This document shows, piece after piece, positions 12,130-24,300 of a stretch of DNA of 64,000 bases. Numbering within the stretch: position 1 is the stretch's first letter; every line of letters begins with the position of its first letter. The notes below the pieces were generated by a model. The model ran no database searches. It saw only the letters and a program-made list of their open reading frames with translations, and had not been told where the DNA came from. This DNA comes from Prunus persica (taxonomy: Eukaryota > Streptophyta > Magnoliopsida > Rosales > Rosaceae): contig NC_034014.1 in NCBI RefSeq assembly GCF_000346465.2, forward strand, positions 7,012,507-7,076,506, read 5' to 3'. The translations under genes and the position numbers were made by a program.

Positions 12130-13201
12130 TTACAGGTTGCAATTGGCAGGAGCATGTTGCTGTCTGTCTAAGCTTATTATGTAATGCTCATCCCAAAGTG
12201 GGCAGTCACATGTTGCTTTCTTGTTCTTCCATTCAGCTCCGCAAGTATAGCAAAACTGATGTCCACATCTACGAAGACAATGCAGACATGAGACAAACAA
12301 CAAGGAGTAGTGATACAGAGTATGAAAATGTACCAGCGTCCAAAAAAAAAAGAACAAGGGTGAAACCTTTTCTTAAATTTACTGGTAAGTGAAAAAAAAA
12401 AAAAAAAAAAAGTAAAACCAAAGAAGCAAGCAATGTTATGTAACAGTGGAATCTTATGTACCTTGCTTCTAAGGTGATTCGGTTAAACCTACCTTGCTTT
12501 TAATGTGTTTCCTACTTGAGGTATACATTTTTTTTTTTATACAAACGATAGTTTAAATTATAAGGGATGGGGGTTTCTCACAACTTGAGGGGTTCCTACA
12601 ACTACTTTTGAATTTAAATAGGCAATTTAACAGTGTTACAATGTCAGTGTTCTCTCGCCTAGGGTTGACATAAACCAATTGAGAGAAAACTTAACAAATT
12701 GCGAATTTTGGGTATGTTATTGGGTTTATTGGAGACTCTATTGAAAGGGTTGAGATGAGTGACTGGGAGAACCTTTTTCCTCTTCTGATGGCTGAATGGT
12801 AACACAAGATCATTTTTCTCCCACAAGAAATCATAGGTACTTCACCCAATCATCTTCTTTTCATAAGTGTCTATTTTAATTGCCATTTTCTTATTCATTC
12901 TTCCCTACAAATTTGCTAAGTTTATAAATAATAATAATAATAATAATAATAAGGGACTAAAGCAGAACAGAAGAAACCAAAAGATTAAACAAATTGAAGT
13001 GGGAGGAGAGTAAAGTTCAACCATATGTTTGCACTTAGAACACTGGCGCCACAGTTTCTTTATCGCAAGCGACTTTAGCAATTGCCCTTCTGCGAGGGAA
13101 TAGGTTTCTGACCTTCGGTAATCATAGCAACTCATATCATAGCTAGCTAGTGCCAAGGAACCTTGCAATTGATACAAAATAAGTGATGGCATTTCATGCA
13201 C
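12130..13201 (-). pseudogene. RBR-type (RING-IBR-RING) E3 ubiquitin ligase fragment
   Basis: Two separated pieces on the minus strand match the C-terminal part of plant RBR ligases. The upstream piece (~13014-13201) encodes an IBR-like stretch with LLKSLAIKKLWRQCSKCKHM. The downstream exon (12130 to ~12281) begins after a good acceptor (tgtcttcgtag) and encodes CGHQFCYTCGAEWKNKKATC followed by DCPLWDE and a stop. RING1 is absent, and the expected residues between the two pieces (the GCYHxTC segment) are missing. The upstream piece runs into unrelated sequence. It is a truncated, probably non-functional copy, sitting between inverted repeat arms and beside a solo LTR; capture by a transposon is an inference. 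Confidence 0.7.
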
Positions 13202-13300
13202 TTCCTGCCTCCCACAATAGCAAAAGAAGCCTTAGTATGTTGCAAGACCTCATTTTTGGACATCAATGCAGAACACCTCGGAATTCCTACCTCCCATGTA

Positions 13301-13320
13301 GTATAGCCGCCCGGCTATAC
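13301..13320. repeat. Isolated copy of the 20-bp hairpin motif
   Basis: An exact match to the form with CC at the centre (GTATAGCCGCCCGGCTATAC), identical to the copy at 9976-9995. It lies ~3.3 kb away, just outside the inner end of the inverted arm. Confidence 0.9.
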
Positions 13321-13388
13321 TCTTTAAATATAGTGGGATCCTTTTTATTTATTTATTTATTTATTTTCTCTGATTTTCTTTTATCAAT

Positions 13389-13780
13389 AAGAGTAGTTTA
13401 AAGCATTATCCATTAATATTAGGCCATTACGCGAGTCTTCATTGTTCCCTTTTGATTTTTTTACTTTTCCAGAGTTATTACCCGTATAAAGAATTTAGCA
13501 TTTTACCGTTTAATACTTGTATTATACACATACGTACTTACTTTTCAATAATACTTCCATTTTCCATACATGTCTTAAAGACTTGGCAAAATACACATTA
13601 AAAAAAACAAACTATGTATTGTACTCGTACATACGTATTTTTCATGTTTGATACACGTGGTTTTTACCAAATTTTCAATAATACACACAAAATTCACGTA
13701 TTATACACGTAATTTTCACATATTATTGAATAAAAATAATATATATTTAAATATTATATAGTGACCGAACTTTTTAATTC
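13389..13780 (-). repeat. Right arm of the ~370-bp inverted repeat
   Basis: Reverse complement of ~10110-10480 with moderate divergence. Shared blocks include AAGAGTAGTT, CAGAGTTATTACCC, TTATACACATACGTA and CAAAATTCACGTATTATAC. Together with the left arm it encloses the RBR fragment and solo LTR. Confidence 0.7.
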
Positions 13781-14915
13781 AGTTGTAACTTGCCAAAATT
13801 TTGCTGAATAAACCACATACGTATTTTTCCAGTTCCATATTTTACTAACTATGAAAGAATTTAAGAGGCTAAGACTATTTCTTACTTATTATAAGAAAAA
13901 TGCAAGATGGTGATTTTGCAATCTCTTTGCTAACCAGAACAACAATTTCAAACAAAGTTTTATGGGTATAGTAGTAAGAGAGGTGGTAATATTCTTCATG
14001 GAAATTGCGAAACTCTAAGAGTATCCGCAATGGGCTTCCTAAACCACCTCCTAGACAAATTTTAGGGAGTAATTAGAAAAATACAACTTTAACCATGCTC
14101 CCTATCCATCTCCTAAAATAAGGAGACCTCTAGGAGCTCCTAAATATGAGGAGAGAGAAAGGACTCCTAGTGGCTCCCCATAATTTAATGTTGTTTTGTT
14201 TTATGCATATTTTAAAATTTTAATTTGGTAATGCTACGGACACCAACTCTTTTTTCAACTTTTGAAAAAATAATTATAGTACTTATGACTCCTTAAACTA
14301 GGGAATATAATTAAAGTTTAAATTTTATAGATAGCTCCTATAATAGCTTTTATATATTTTTAGTTAAATTTCAACTAAATAATAGGGAACATAATTGTAG
14401 AAGCTTAAAGTTGTGCAAAAGAAGCTTTTGCACAATACAAATGGTATTTTAAAAAAAAGTATAATCTAAGCCTAACAAAACATGCTGATTTTTTAAATTT
14501 ACAAAAATGCCTTTGATTTAGTGGTCACGTGCAATGCATGGGACTTACTTTTACAGGAATTCTTAGCACAAGTTGAGTTAATGTCTTTAATTTGCATACA
14601 TCTCAAAATTTTAAAATACGAATTGATGTGACAATATTTCATTTGTTTTCTGTACGAACTTATTATAGACCTATTTATTCACAATAAACAAGAAATTATC
14701 ATATTAATTGGTAACTAAAAATTAGGGAATTATGTAACAATTGTCTATAATATTATTTTATGAAAAGTAATTATGCCTAGATAAAACCTTCAACAGAGTT
14801 TAGGGACAATTTGTGTTACTTGGCCTTTTAAGGAAGAAAACAATCAACCAACCGCTATGTAAATGGGCTTCTGATCGTCATCGTTGACCAGTTGACACGT
14901 GACAAACGACGAGTG
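13781..14915. other. Intergenic with a degenerate MITE-like element
   Basis: A sequence starting TAAGAGTATCCGCAATGG at 14016 resembles the terminal repeat of the Harbinger-type MITE at 31774. The stretch 14318-14408 is similar to 32958-33045. The right end (near 14405) is imperfect, so this is a decayed element of ~390 bp. The promoter of the YrdC gene should lie in the last few hundred bases. No further gene was seen. Confidence 0.5.
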
Positions 14916-15032
14916 ATGAACATTCCAGCCAGAGTTGCAGCCTCGCTTCCCCTACTCGCCTCTCCTTTGCTTCCCTCCTCCTCTCTGAGTCTCCAGAGCT
15001 TCTGCTCTTTAATCTCTCACCACCGTCAGTCA

Positions 15033-15087
<55 letters not shown>

Positions 15088-16882
15088 AGCTTACAAATAT
15101 AAAGAAAAAAACAAACATATTTCAACTTAACTGTTTTCTTTTTCTTCTTCTTTTTGTTTAGGCGTGCGCAAATTGGGTTTAGTGCCAACAGTGCAGAGTA
15201 GGAGATTGAGACGCTGCGTAGAAGAGAAAATGGCTTGGAGTTTAGAGAAGTGCGATGCGGGAGTTGAAACCGAGTTGGGGGTAGTTCGACCGGCCACCGG
15301 AGCTCACACTGAAGAGGCAGTTGAAGCACTCAGAGCCGGCAAAGTCATTGCAGTCCCCACCGATACACTTTACGGCTTCGCTTGCGATGCTTGGTATGAC
15401 AATCTATCCAATGCATTGTACCTGTTTGTTAAAATTCCTCAGTGTCTGAATTGTTGTTTCTGAGATATTGGTTTGTTTAAAGGAAGTGCTCTTATTCTTG
15501 TTATGATGATTACAAGAAAACCCATCTTCTTCTTTTTTGTGTGTAATTTTGTAACCTTGTAATGGTGGAGAATAATTGCAGTTCTTTGGAAGCAGTGAAT
15601 CGGATATATGAGATTAAAGGACGTAAACATACAAGTCCTCTTGCAATTTGTGTTGGGGATGTGCCAGACCTTAAGCGGTTTGCTGCCACAGAACACTTGC
15701 CCCATGGCTTACTTGAGAATCTCCTTCCAGGACCTGTTACTCTTGTACTAAACCGAGGTATAAAGAAAGAAAGGAAATTGTTGTATTCAAGTATAATTTA
15801 TCTTTTTGATATACACTACCATTTGACTGATGCTGCAAACCCATGGGATTGGTTTGGTTTTCAGCTTGATATCTTTCACATTCAGTTTTGAATGAGAAAA
15901 GCTAGTTTGGGTATTTTGCAGGGGAGTCGAGTATTCTTGAGAAGTCTCTGAACCCAGGATTGGATAGTATAGGAGTCCGGGTGCCTGACTGTAACTTCAT
16001 CAGGGACATTGCCCGCAGACTGGGAAGTGCATTGGCCCTTACAAGCGCAAACCTAAGCGGGCAGCCAAGTAGTGTTTCCATCAAAGATTTTGAGAACCTC
16101 TGGGAACATTGTGCATATGTTTACAATGGTGGTGTGCTTCCTTCAGGCCGTGCAGGCTCAACAGTCGTGGACCTCACCAGGCTAGGCAAGTACAAGATTC
16201 TTCGACCTGGAAGGTAAGCATCCAGTTGACACAGTACCTTGCCTATAAAGTAATGGCTGAGAAAAAGAAATTGTATGACATTAGTGTTATGGTTTTGTTA
16301 TTTAAATCTAGGATAAGTTGTCAAGGAAATTATAGTTAGCATCTTATAAAGAGGAATTTTCCTGAGGAGGGGGTGGCGTCTGATTATAAAGCACTTTAGC
16401 CGAAGTTTGTATAGTACTCACATAGAGATGACAGTTATAAACTAAGAATTCCTATTTTTTATGTATTTTCTATTGTTGAATTAACAAAGTGGGTGGAATG
16501 GATATCTATAAGGTTTGTAGATGTTTCTTTCTGTATTAGATAAATATTGACCCCTGCACAAAGCATGTAAGGAACAATTTTCTTAAAATGTTCAATATTC
16601 ATTTATATATATATTCCTAATTTTTGAACTGCAAATGCTAAATATGTTAAGGATTGTTTAGACGGATCAGTGTGGAAAATGTCTGTCTTTAGATACGTCT
16701 CTTTTATATCCTGTTCTTTATTTTTCTTTGGGCATGCAAATCATTTATTTAGTACACTCTATCTGTGTGTCCATTAGTCTGCTGGTATTAACTGTGCTCT
16801 GTTTTGGCATTGCAGTGCAAAGGAAGAGACTGTTGCAATCCTTGAAATGCATTCTCTTGAGGAAGAAGGAGCAGCTACTTAA
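14916..16882 (+). CDS. YrdC/Sua5 threonylcarbamoyl-AMP synthase
   Basis: Five exons: 14916-15024, 15162-15393, 15582-15757, 15922-16213 and 16816-16882; 291 aa. The family makes threonylcarbamoyl-AMP from Thr, bicarbonate and ATP, the first step of t6A37 tRNA modification. Visible motifs are VIAVPTDTLYGFACDAC, the KGRKHTSPLAICV segment, LLPGPVTLVLNRG, IGVRVPDC, ALTSANLSGQPS and STVVDLT, covering the whole YrdC fold. Exon 1 plus the start of exon 2 encode ~60 Ser/Leu/Arg-rich residues before the conserved domain, typical of an organelle transit peptide. An in-frame ATG at 15230 (MAWSLEK) could give a shorter cytosolic form. Intron 1 opens with a long (CT)n tract. The protein lacks the C-terminal Sua5 domain, so it is the short YrdC type. 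Exon 1 is the least certain part. Confidence 0.9.
15036..15086 (+). repeat. (CT)n microsatellite just inside YrdC intron 1
   Basis: About 25 CT units beginning 11 bases after the donor at 15025. Three other introns in this window have the same arrangement (see findings). Confidence 0.9.
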
Positions 16883-17230
16883 AACCACATGCATACAACT
16901 TCCATGATATATATGATATAAACTAAATCATTTGATGATTAATATGAGTGGTGGCTGGAATAGGTGAAACTATGGTTCTAAAAACGAGACTGCGACCTGA
17001 CCGGCTCGTAGGTATGATTCGATTTTACACTTAATAAAATCAGGAGTGAAGTGAATTTATAATTTTAGAATTCTTTTTCTTTGGAATTTTTATATGGATT
17101 GAAGTGATTGTAGTAGTATTTTTAATCAAGTTACTGGTTGAATATAAAATCATTTACCACTAATTTGATAGGAGTTTTATATTTATCTATTTACTCCAAA
17201 TGATGAAGATCATAAGTATAGATGTTTCTA
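16883..17230. other. Downstream region of the YrdC gene
   Basis: Likely 3' UTR in the first ~150 bases, then AT-rich sequence without a recognised feature up to the MITE. Confidence 0.5.
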
Positions 17231-17240
17231 TTTATATTCA

Positions 17241-17976
17241 GAGAAATACTAGCAACATTCTCTCTAACCTTCTCCTTTGGACCTTCTCTTTTTTTTTGCT
17301 TAACATGTGTCATTCTCCTTACACTTAAAACAATGTCATTAATATATTATACAAGTTAACTTTTGCTTGCCAATTGTACCCTTATTAAATGTATTCAATT
17401 TATTCAAATAAATTTCACAACTTTCTTACCATCATTTTTTTTAACACTTAAAACAATGTCATTAATATATTATACAAGTTAACTTTTGCTTGCCAACTTT
17501 ACCCTTATTAAATGTATTCAATTTATTCAAATAAATTTCACAACTTTCTTACCATCATTTTTGGTTAACGTCAATTATTTTTTTCAAGAAAATGTCTAAT
17601 TTTTTCAAAAAATAGAAAATGTCCGTTTGTTTTTAAAACACAAAGGACTTATTTATTTATTTATAATAAAAATATCTAAACCCTTTGTGTTTAAAAATTA
17701 AAATTAAAAAAAAAACTAGACGTTTCCTCTTAAAAGCATATATTTTCTTTAAAAAAATAATTTATGTTAGAAAAAAATTAATATGATAGTAAGAAAATTC
17801 AGAAATTTTTTTGGATAAATTGAATACATTTAATAAGGGTAAACTTGGAAAGCAAAAGTTAGCTTGTATAATATATTAATGACATTGTTTTAAGTGTAAG
17901 GAGAATGACACATGTCAAGCAAAGAAGAGAGAAGGTCCAAGGGAGAAGGTTAGAGATAAGGTTGCTAGCATTCCCC
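17241..17976. mobile_element. Mutator-like (MULE) MITE with 10-bp target duplication
   Basis: A 736-bp element flanked by an exact 10-bp direct repeat TTTATATTCA at 17231-17240 and 17977-17986. Its ends are inverted: left GAGAAATACTAGCAAC, right reverse complement GGGGAATGCTAGCAAC. The inverted arms continue for roughly 200 bp, sharing the acacatgtcattctcctta-type block, the TTAATATATTATACAAG block and the TAAATGTATTCAATTTATCC block. The left arm contains a 123-bp internal tandem duplication (17321-17443 and 17444-17566). No transposase frame is present. A 9-11-bp duplication and long inverted arms are typical of Mutator-family derivatives. Confidence 0.88.
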
Positions 17977-17986
17977 TTTATATTCA

Positions 17987-18530
17987 TATAGACTTAGAGG
18001 AGTGGCTCATGTACTGAATTGAAGCAATCGAGCAAAAATTTTAGTTAGAAAGCCGGAAAGCAAAGTAGTCATTCCCTTTTTAGTAAATTTAGGTTTTAGC
18101 CATAAAAAAACTTTTACTTTTTAAAAAAGCCAAAGCTTTTTTTTTTTTTTTTTAAAGACAGAAAAACCTCTTAACTTTCAAATTAAAGACATGCAAATGT
18201 AAAAGATTCCTTAGGAAATTCAAAAATAAATAAGGGCAATTTTGTCTATTTCAACTTCTTTTAAAAAATTTCTCTCCTTTGAGTTTTTCCAAAGTCTCCC
18301 TTGATTTTTTTGGGTTTAGGTTGTTATGCTGTCTTCCCGCGACAGAATATGTCGCAAAACAGTGTTTAGTAGATTCCTGGTTGTTGTGCATTCTATTATT
18401 CCTCCTGTTATCAAAACGTAGAACTCCTCATCATCATCTTTCCTTTGCTTTTGTTGTGGGTGTTACAAATTAAATTACTCAATTATAACTTTGGATGGGG
18501 TTATATGTTCACAATTAAAATGAGTGCAAA
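17987..18530. other. Intergenic, no feature recognised
   Basis: AT-rich DNA with homopolymer runs. The open frames at 18279-18473 and nearby show no domain, and none is supported by splice or codon signals. Confidence 0.5.
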
Positions 18531-20065
18531 CTCAAGGTTGCATTTGGATGGAGGGATTCCAAATTTATGGATTTGTTTTTTTTTTTTTTTTGTGTTATTG
18601 AGAAATTCTGGGATTTGCCACAAAGGATCAGTACAAACTAGCCACAAAAAGGCCATTACAATTACAAAGAAATCTAATACTAACATTAAGACAATATGGT
18701 GTGCCTTCATCAACGATCACACGAGACTAAAGAAACTCTGGCATAGGCATTTCGACTAAGATTGCAAACTCAGAAAAATTAAAAAAAGAGATAAAGCTTG
18801 GAAAAACCAAGCTAAAACAATACAAACAAAAACTATCACAAAGGAGGTGGAAAACTCGCACAAATTAGAGGTGAAAACAAAACACCCAAAGAGAGTTTTT
18901 GAAACTTGTTCCAAAAATAAAGAAACTAAACTAGCCGAATTTCAACCTCGTTGTCACAAATCCAACACACTATCCTCAAACACCAAAAGATAACATATAC
19001 GCACCAATTGACTTTCCCCTTCGGTAAATAGAGTGGATACACCGAAAAGTGATAAATCTACAAAGAATGTTACAAAATTATGCCATAAACGAGCCAACGA
19101 AAAAGATAGGGAGACGATGCTTGAGGGGGAAGCAAAGAGGAGGCCAAGGGGAGGAGGTGGACAGAAAAGGAAAAAAGAAAGGAAGGGGGGACAAAAAGCA
19201 TGGTTGTCACCAGGCCGAAAGGGGTGGCATCTAAGGTTTTCTCTCCCTAACATTCAAATATATGGATTTAGATGATATCATAAGGTAAAATTATTTGTAT
19301 AGACTATTACAATCTATGTATGCTAAGATTTGGATAATAACAAAAATAAGAAAACAACCTAAATCAATGGTTTTAGATGACATTATAAAGTAAAATTGTT
19401 CGTATAAGACTATTACAATTCATATATACTAAGATTTGGACAGTAACAAAAACAAGAAACCAAACGAATTATAAATGGTTACTTACATGTAGTCATTTAA
19501 AATGCATTTAAAATGTATTGTATCCAAGGATGAATCCATGTTGGGGGCTATAGATATAGCCCATACAGATTTTTTTCTCAATTTTTTAAAAATGCGATGT
19601 AGTATTTACACACAACTAAAATAATAATAAAAAATTAACTGATAATATCGATACTGAATGAATCATTAATGATTTTAATTCTTTAAAGACTCGAATGGTG
19701 CAACTTAAATAGTTTTATTCTGTATTTACATTGCATATTTATTTATTATTATTATTATTTTAACTAGCTTCTATCTTATGTATTAGATGCATTTTTTGGA
19801 GTATATTATGGCTCATTATGTCCTCCCTAACTAGGTGTATCATTTTTTTGTTATCAATAAAATTCACTTGTGCCGTTGAGTTTCTTTGTATGGTAAATCT
19901 GGCCTATTCCATTTTAAATTCCTGAATCCGTCCTTAACTACATCTAGTTATTTCAAATACATTTAATTGATGCGACTCTTATTTTTTTAAATACCAAATT
20001 TAACCTTATTGTCAAATTCAAATAATTTCTTTCAAATCTCTCCATCCAAACAGAGCCTACATTCT
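18531..20065. mobile_element. Possible transposon bounded by inverted 'ggatggag' ends
   Basis: The left end (from ~18536) contains gcatttggatggagggatt. The right end (~20030-20060) contains its inverted counterpart, aatctctccatccaaacagagc. A large insertion seems to lie between them. On the minus strand, 18600-18900 reads like the 3' part of a LINE (ttgtaattgtaatggcc, ctttttgtggctagtttgta). Two ~105-bp direct copies lie at ~19262-19365 and ~19370-19475, starting with gatttagatgatatcataag-like sequence. No intact protein was found. Boundaries and class are tentative. Confidence 0.4.
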
Positions 20066-20630
20066 AGGGCAAATGTTCAAATAAAGTTCTAATTGGTAAT
20101 TTGATTTTGTCTACCTTTCAAGCCTATACCTATTATATCACACATTTCTATATATATCACAAAATTTAGAAAAAGAATGGTAGATTCTTTGATTTGTTTG
20201 CCTAGCAAAATACATTTTTAGGCAAAATCACACCAACATACCATAATCACACCACATCAATATGATGTTGTGCTAGTCGTACAAACAATGAATTTTTTTT
20301 TTTACCAACGTGAGAGGGGAAAATCAAATTTAAAACTTCTCTCAATATTGAATATTGAAAAGACAAATAAATGAAAACTTGGAAAATGTCGTATGCAATA
20401 AACGAATGGCTGACGTTTATCTTCGGGTTTTTTGAAAGAGAGCCGAAAATTACAAGAACGAGATACACGCACTTCTTAAAGACTGCATGTTTCGTATGGT
20501 TAAGATACCAAGAGAAGACATTTACCAAAAAAATAGATACCAAAAGAAATGGTTTTGTCCATTTGCTCCACCTCAAGCATCCACAAAACAGTACAAATTC
20601 AGCCAATGCAAACAAATTTCCAAAAATCCA
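20066..20630. other. Intergenic and HDS promoter region
   Basis: No gene was recognised. The HDS transcript most likely starts at its right-hand end. I did not identify a convincing TATA box. Confidence 0.4.
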
Positions 20631-20755
20631 TTGACAACTCACTCCTCGCACCCAACCCACCACCAGTTTTTAAGTTTTTTTTCTGCCCTTTCCGGGCTCC
20701 AGAGCCTTCTCCTTTCACTCTCAGCAGCTGACTGATCATCATCACATCACTGAAG

Positions 20756-21308
20756 GTAAACAAAAAAACTATGAACACAAGCACAAGCACATGTACCAGC
20801 ACGCCACGTGTCTACCAATTGAGCCTCTTTTTAAGCTCACTCTGATTGATTATTGATTTTATGTAACGCTTTCTGGGTTTTCTTTCAAGAGCATTTGACT
20901 TGCTTCTGCTTTCTGCGTTTTGGGTTTTATTGATTGTTTTGAGGTAATGAATTTTATGCTGAGTTGGGGTGATGTGATTAGGTAATGGAATAATTTACTG
21001 TTTGGTTTCTGGGAAAGCTGCGAAAACTGTAAGAAAGATCATTCTTTTTTTAAAAAAATTTTGAAGTTTTTTTAATTGCTCACCTGAAATCAAAGAGTGA
21101 ATGGGAAAATCCTTTAGTTCTTTTCTTTTCCTTTTTATATGTTTGTTTATCAACGTACTTATCTTATTAGTCAGTTTCATTTTGATTTGTTCAATTTTCT
21201 CAGAAACCAAGAGGGCCATGTTAATTCTACATTTTGATATATAAAATGATGAGTTAACTGAATTTCTACTAAATTGTGCTTTGGAATTGTGAAGGTAAAG
21301 CTTTGCAG
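20756..21308 (+). other. Probable 5' UTR intron of HDS, with a G-box
   Basis: A donor-like GAAG|GTAAAC at 20756 and an acceptor-like TTTGCAG ending at 21308 enclose an AT/T-rich 553-base stretch directly before the HDS start codon at 21317. A perfect G-box (CCACGTGT) lies at 20804-20811. G-boxes are bound by light- and stress-linked bZIP/bHLH factors, and plastid isoprenoid genes are light responsive. The intron itself is inferred; cDNA would settle it. Confidence 0.45.
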
Positions 21309-21316
21309 TTGTGGAA

Positions 21317-24300
21317 ATGGCTACTGGAACTGTACCAGCTTCCTTCACGGGTCTAAAAGGCAGGGACTCGAGTATCGGATTTGCTAAAAGTATGGATTTT
21401 GTGAGGGTTTGTGATTTGAAGAGGTTTAAGTCTGGAAGAACAAGAATCTCAGTGATACGGAACTCAAATCCCGGATCAGATATTGCAGAACTCAAGCCTG
21501 CATCTGAAGGCAGCCCCTTGTTAGGTGGTTAAAATCCCTAACGAATTAGTGTTATTCAGTTTTTCGTTTTAATGCATGTGTTGTGTTTTAGTCCTTCAAA
21601 CTATTTTTTGTAGCTGAGAAATTGGATCAGAGGGAAAGGAGAATACCATGTTTTCTGGCTTCTCAGAAAAGCTGAACAATATTTTCCTGCTGGTCAATTA
21701 TTCATTTGTGGGGTTGGAAAAAATTAACTAGGTGAGTATCCAATGTTTCATTGGATATATCTCTAAAGAAAACCCCAGTGTAACTGTCATTTCTCAGAAA
21801 TGGAAGTGGCCTCAACTGAGCGAAGTAATTGTATTAGGATCAGTCAAACTAAGCCTCAGCTTGGTTACTACTTGTATATCTGTTCACCTCAGTTAAGTGG
21901 GATTAAAGGTTCCTTCATTTGTCTGAGAAGATAAAGGAGTAGATATCAGTCTAAATATGTATGCCTTTCTACCTTTATGAGTTTCTATCAATTTATATTT
22001 ATCTAATAAATTATTTTTTTGAATGTAGTTCCTAGACAAAAGTATTGTGAATCAATACACAAAACTGTCAGGAGGAAAACACGAACAGTGTTGGTTGGAA
22101 ATGTGGCTATTGGTAGTGAGCATCCCATAAGGATTCAAACAATGACGACAACTGACACAAAGGATGTTGCTGCTACAGTTGAACAGGTTCTTTGACTCAC
22201 CATTTACTTGAATTATATATACACATGCATATATAAGTGGAGCTACTAAGGTTTGATTCAACTCTGTATATCTATTATATCTCGGGGTCTGAATCAGAAT
22301 GTGTGGCATGTCATGCATCCCCTTCATTGGTAATGGGAATTACTCTGCCATTATTCTAATGTAGTGAGGGCATTGTCAAAACTTTGTGTATTTTTCTTCC
22401 GGACTGAGTCATAGGTTTATCTGGCACATGCAAAAAGGTCCTCATGAACAAAAATTTGGTTTCACTGCTGAAGATGAGTGGTGAACATAGATGGAAACCA
22501 TTCTTAAAGGAGCTTCTGATGTGTTAGTGTGACTTCTTTGAGATTATTAATTGGTCTTTTTTGGAAAAATGACTTCACAATGTTTTTGAACAGGCAATTC
22601 TTTTGTATTTTGAGCTATACGAATTAAATACAACTAAATCAGTTGAAATTTTAGAAAAGCTACAAGCAGCTTCATTTGTAACGACTTTTTTGTTGGCAGG
22701 TAATGAGAATAGCAGACAAGGGAGCAGATCTTGTTCGGATAACAGTTCAAGGGAAGAAAGAAGCAGATGCATGTTTTGATATTAAAAATACCCTCGTGCA
22801 GAAAAAGTAGGCTAAATTATTATATTTTCAGTGGGTATTTAATGGTTTACTCCCTATGTTGTATAAGGCTTGACTTGATACAATCTGTATGTGCAGTTAC
22901 AATATACCTCTGGTGGCAGATATTCATTTTGCACCTTCTGTTGCGTTGCGAGTTGCTGAATGCTTTGACAAAATTCGTGTCAACCCTGGAAATTTTGGTA
23001 CACAGTTCACCATTCAATTGTTCTCTTTTTTAATTATGTTTGAAGGGAGTGATTGTAGATTGACTGAGGTGTTTTATTGCAGCGGATAGACGGGCTCAGT
23101 TTGAGAAGTTAGAGTACACCGAAGACGACTATCAGAAAGAACTTGAGCACATTGAACAGGTTAAACCATGAATCTATAAATATATGGCCTCTGTTAATTT
23201 TCACAATTACAAGTCTCCATTACTGTTTGATGTTTTACTATAATCATTATCAAATATTAACCAAATGAACATTTATTTTGCTTACTGTAACAACCCTAGG
23301 TTTTTACTCCATTGGTTGAAAAGTGTAAGAAGTATGGAAGAGCAATGCGTATTGGCACAAACCATGGCAGCCTTTCGGATCGTATAATGAGCTATTATGG
23401 GGATTCCCCTAGAGGAATGGTGAGCAAAATATCGTCTGTCTTTTTGCTGAAAACTTTCAAGCTTGCTTGATGTTGATGTACATACAAATTCATTGGATGT
23501 CATTTACTTGGCATTCCTCAAACAGGTTGAATCTGCATTCGAGTTTGCAAGGATTTGCCAGAAGTTGGACTACCATAATTTTCTTTTTTCAATGAAAGCA
23601 AGCAACCCAGTTATCATGGTCCAGGCATATCGTTTGCTTGTGGCTGAAATGTATGTTCAAGGATGGGATTATCCATTGCACTTGGGAGTTACTGAAGCTG
23701 GAGAAGGTGAGGATGGGAGAATGAAATCTGCAATTGGTATTGGAACCCTTCTTCAGGTATTATTCTAATCTTTATGTGTAGGTGTTGTGATGGATTCAAA
23801 ATCATCAAAATTGTAGGGATAATTCTGGTTTATATGCTGGTAATGTGTTATTTGTTAAACCTTCATAAGGTTGTAGCTGAATTTAACAATAATTGTTCGC
23901 ATTTTTATAAATTGCAAACTGTTCTTATGATAGATGTGGTAGGTTAGTTCATCTATTTGTGTGTTGTGATCCTGCGCTTCATTCAATAGTTTGAAGTTAA
24001 CATTAAGAAGCATTACATTTATAAAGCCATGTCTAGCCATAGTGAAACTCTGGATTTGTATATGCAGGATGGTTTGGGTGATACAATTAGGGTTTCACTT
24101 ACTGAAGCACCAGAGGAGGAGATAGATCCCTGCAGGAGATTGGCCAACCTTGGTAAGAGAGCAGCTGATATTCAGCAAGGAGTGGTAGGATTTTACAACA
24201 TCCCTGTTAGTTGATTAATATTCTTATTCTCTTCTATTTTAAAAATTGAAAGCCTTGTCAGATTTGTTGATGGCATTATTTGTATCAGGCTCCATTTGAA

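Noticed and set aside
20247..20663. A 138-codon minus-strand frame upstream of HDS
   Set aside because: No domain, rich in Phe/Leu/Val from AT-rich DNA, and it overlaps several equally long frames on the other strand.
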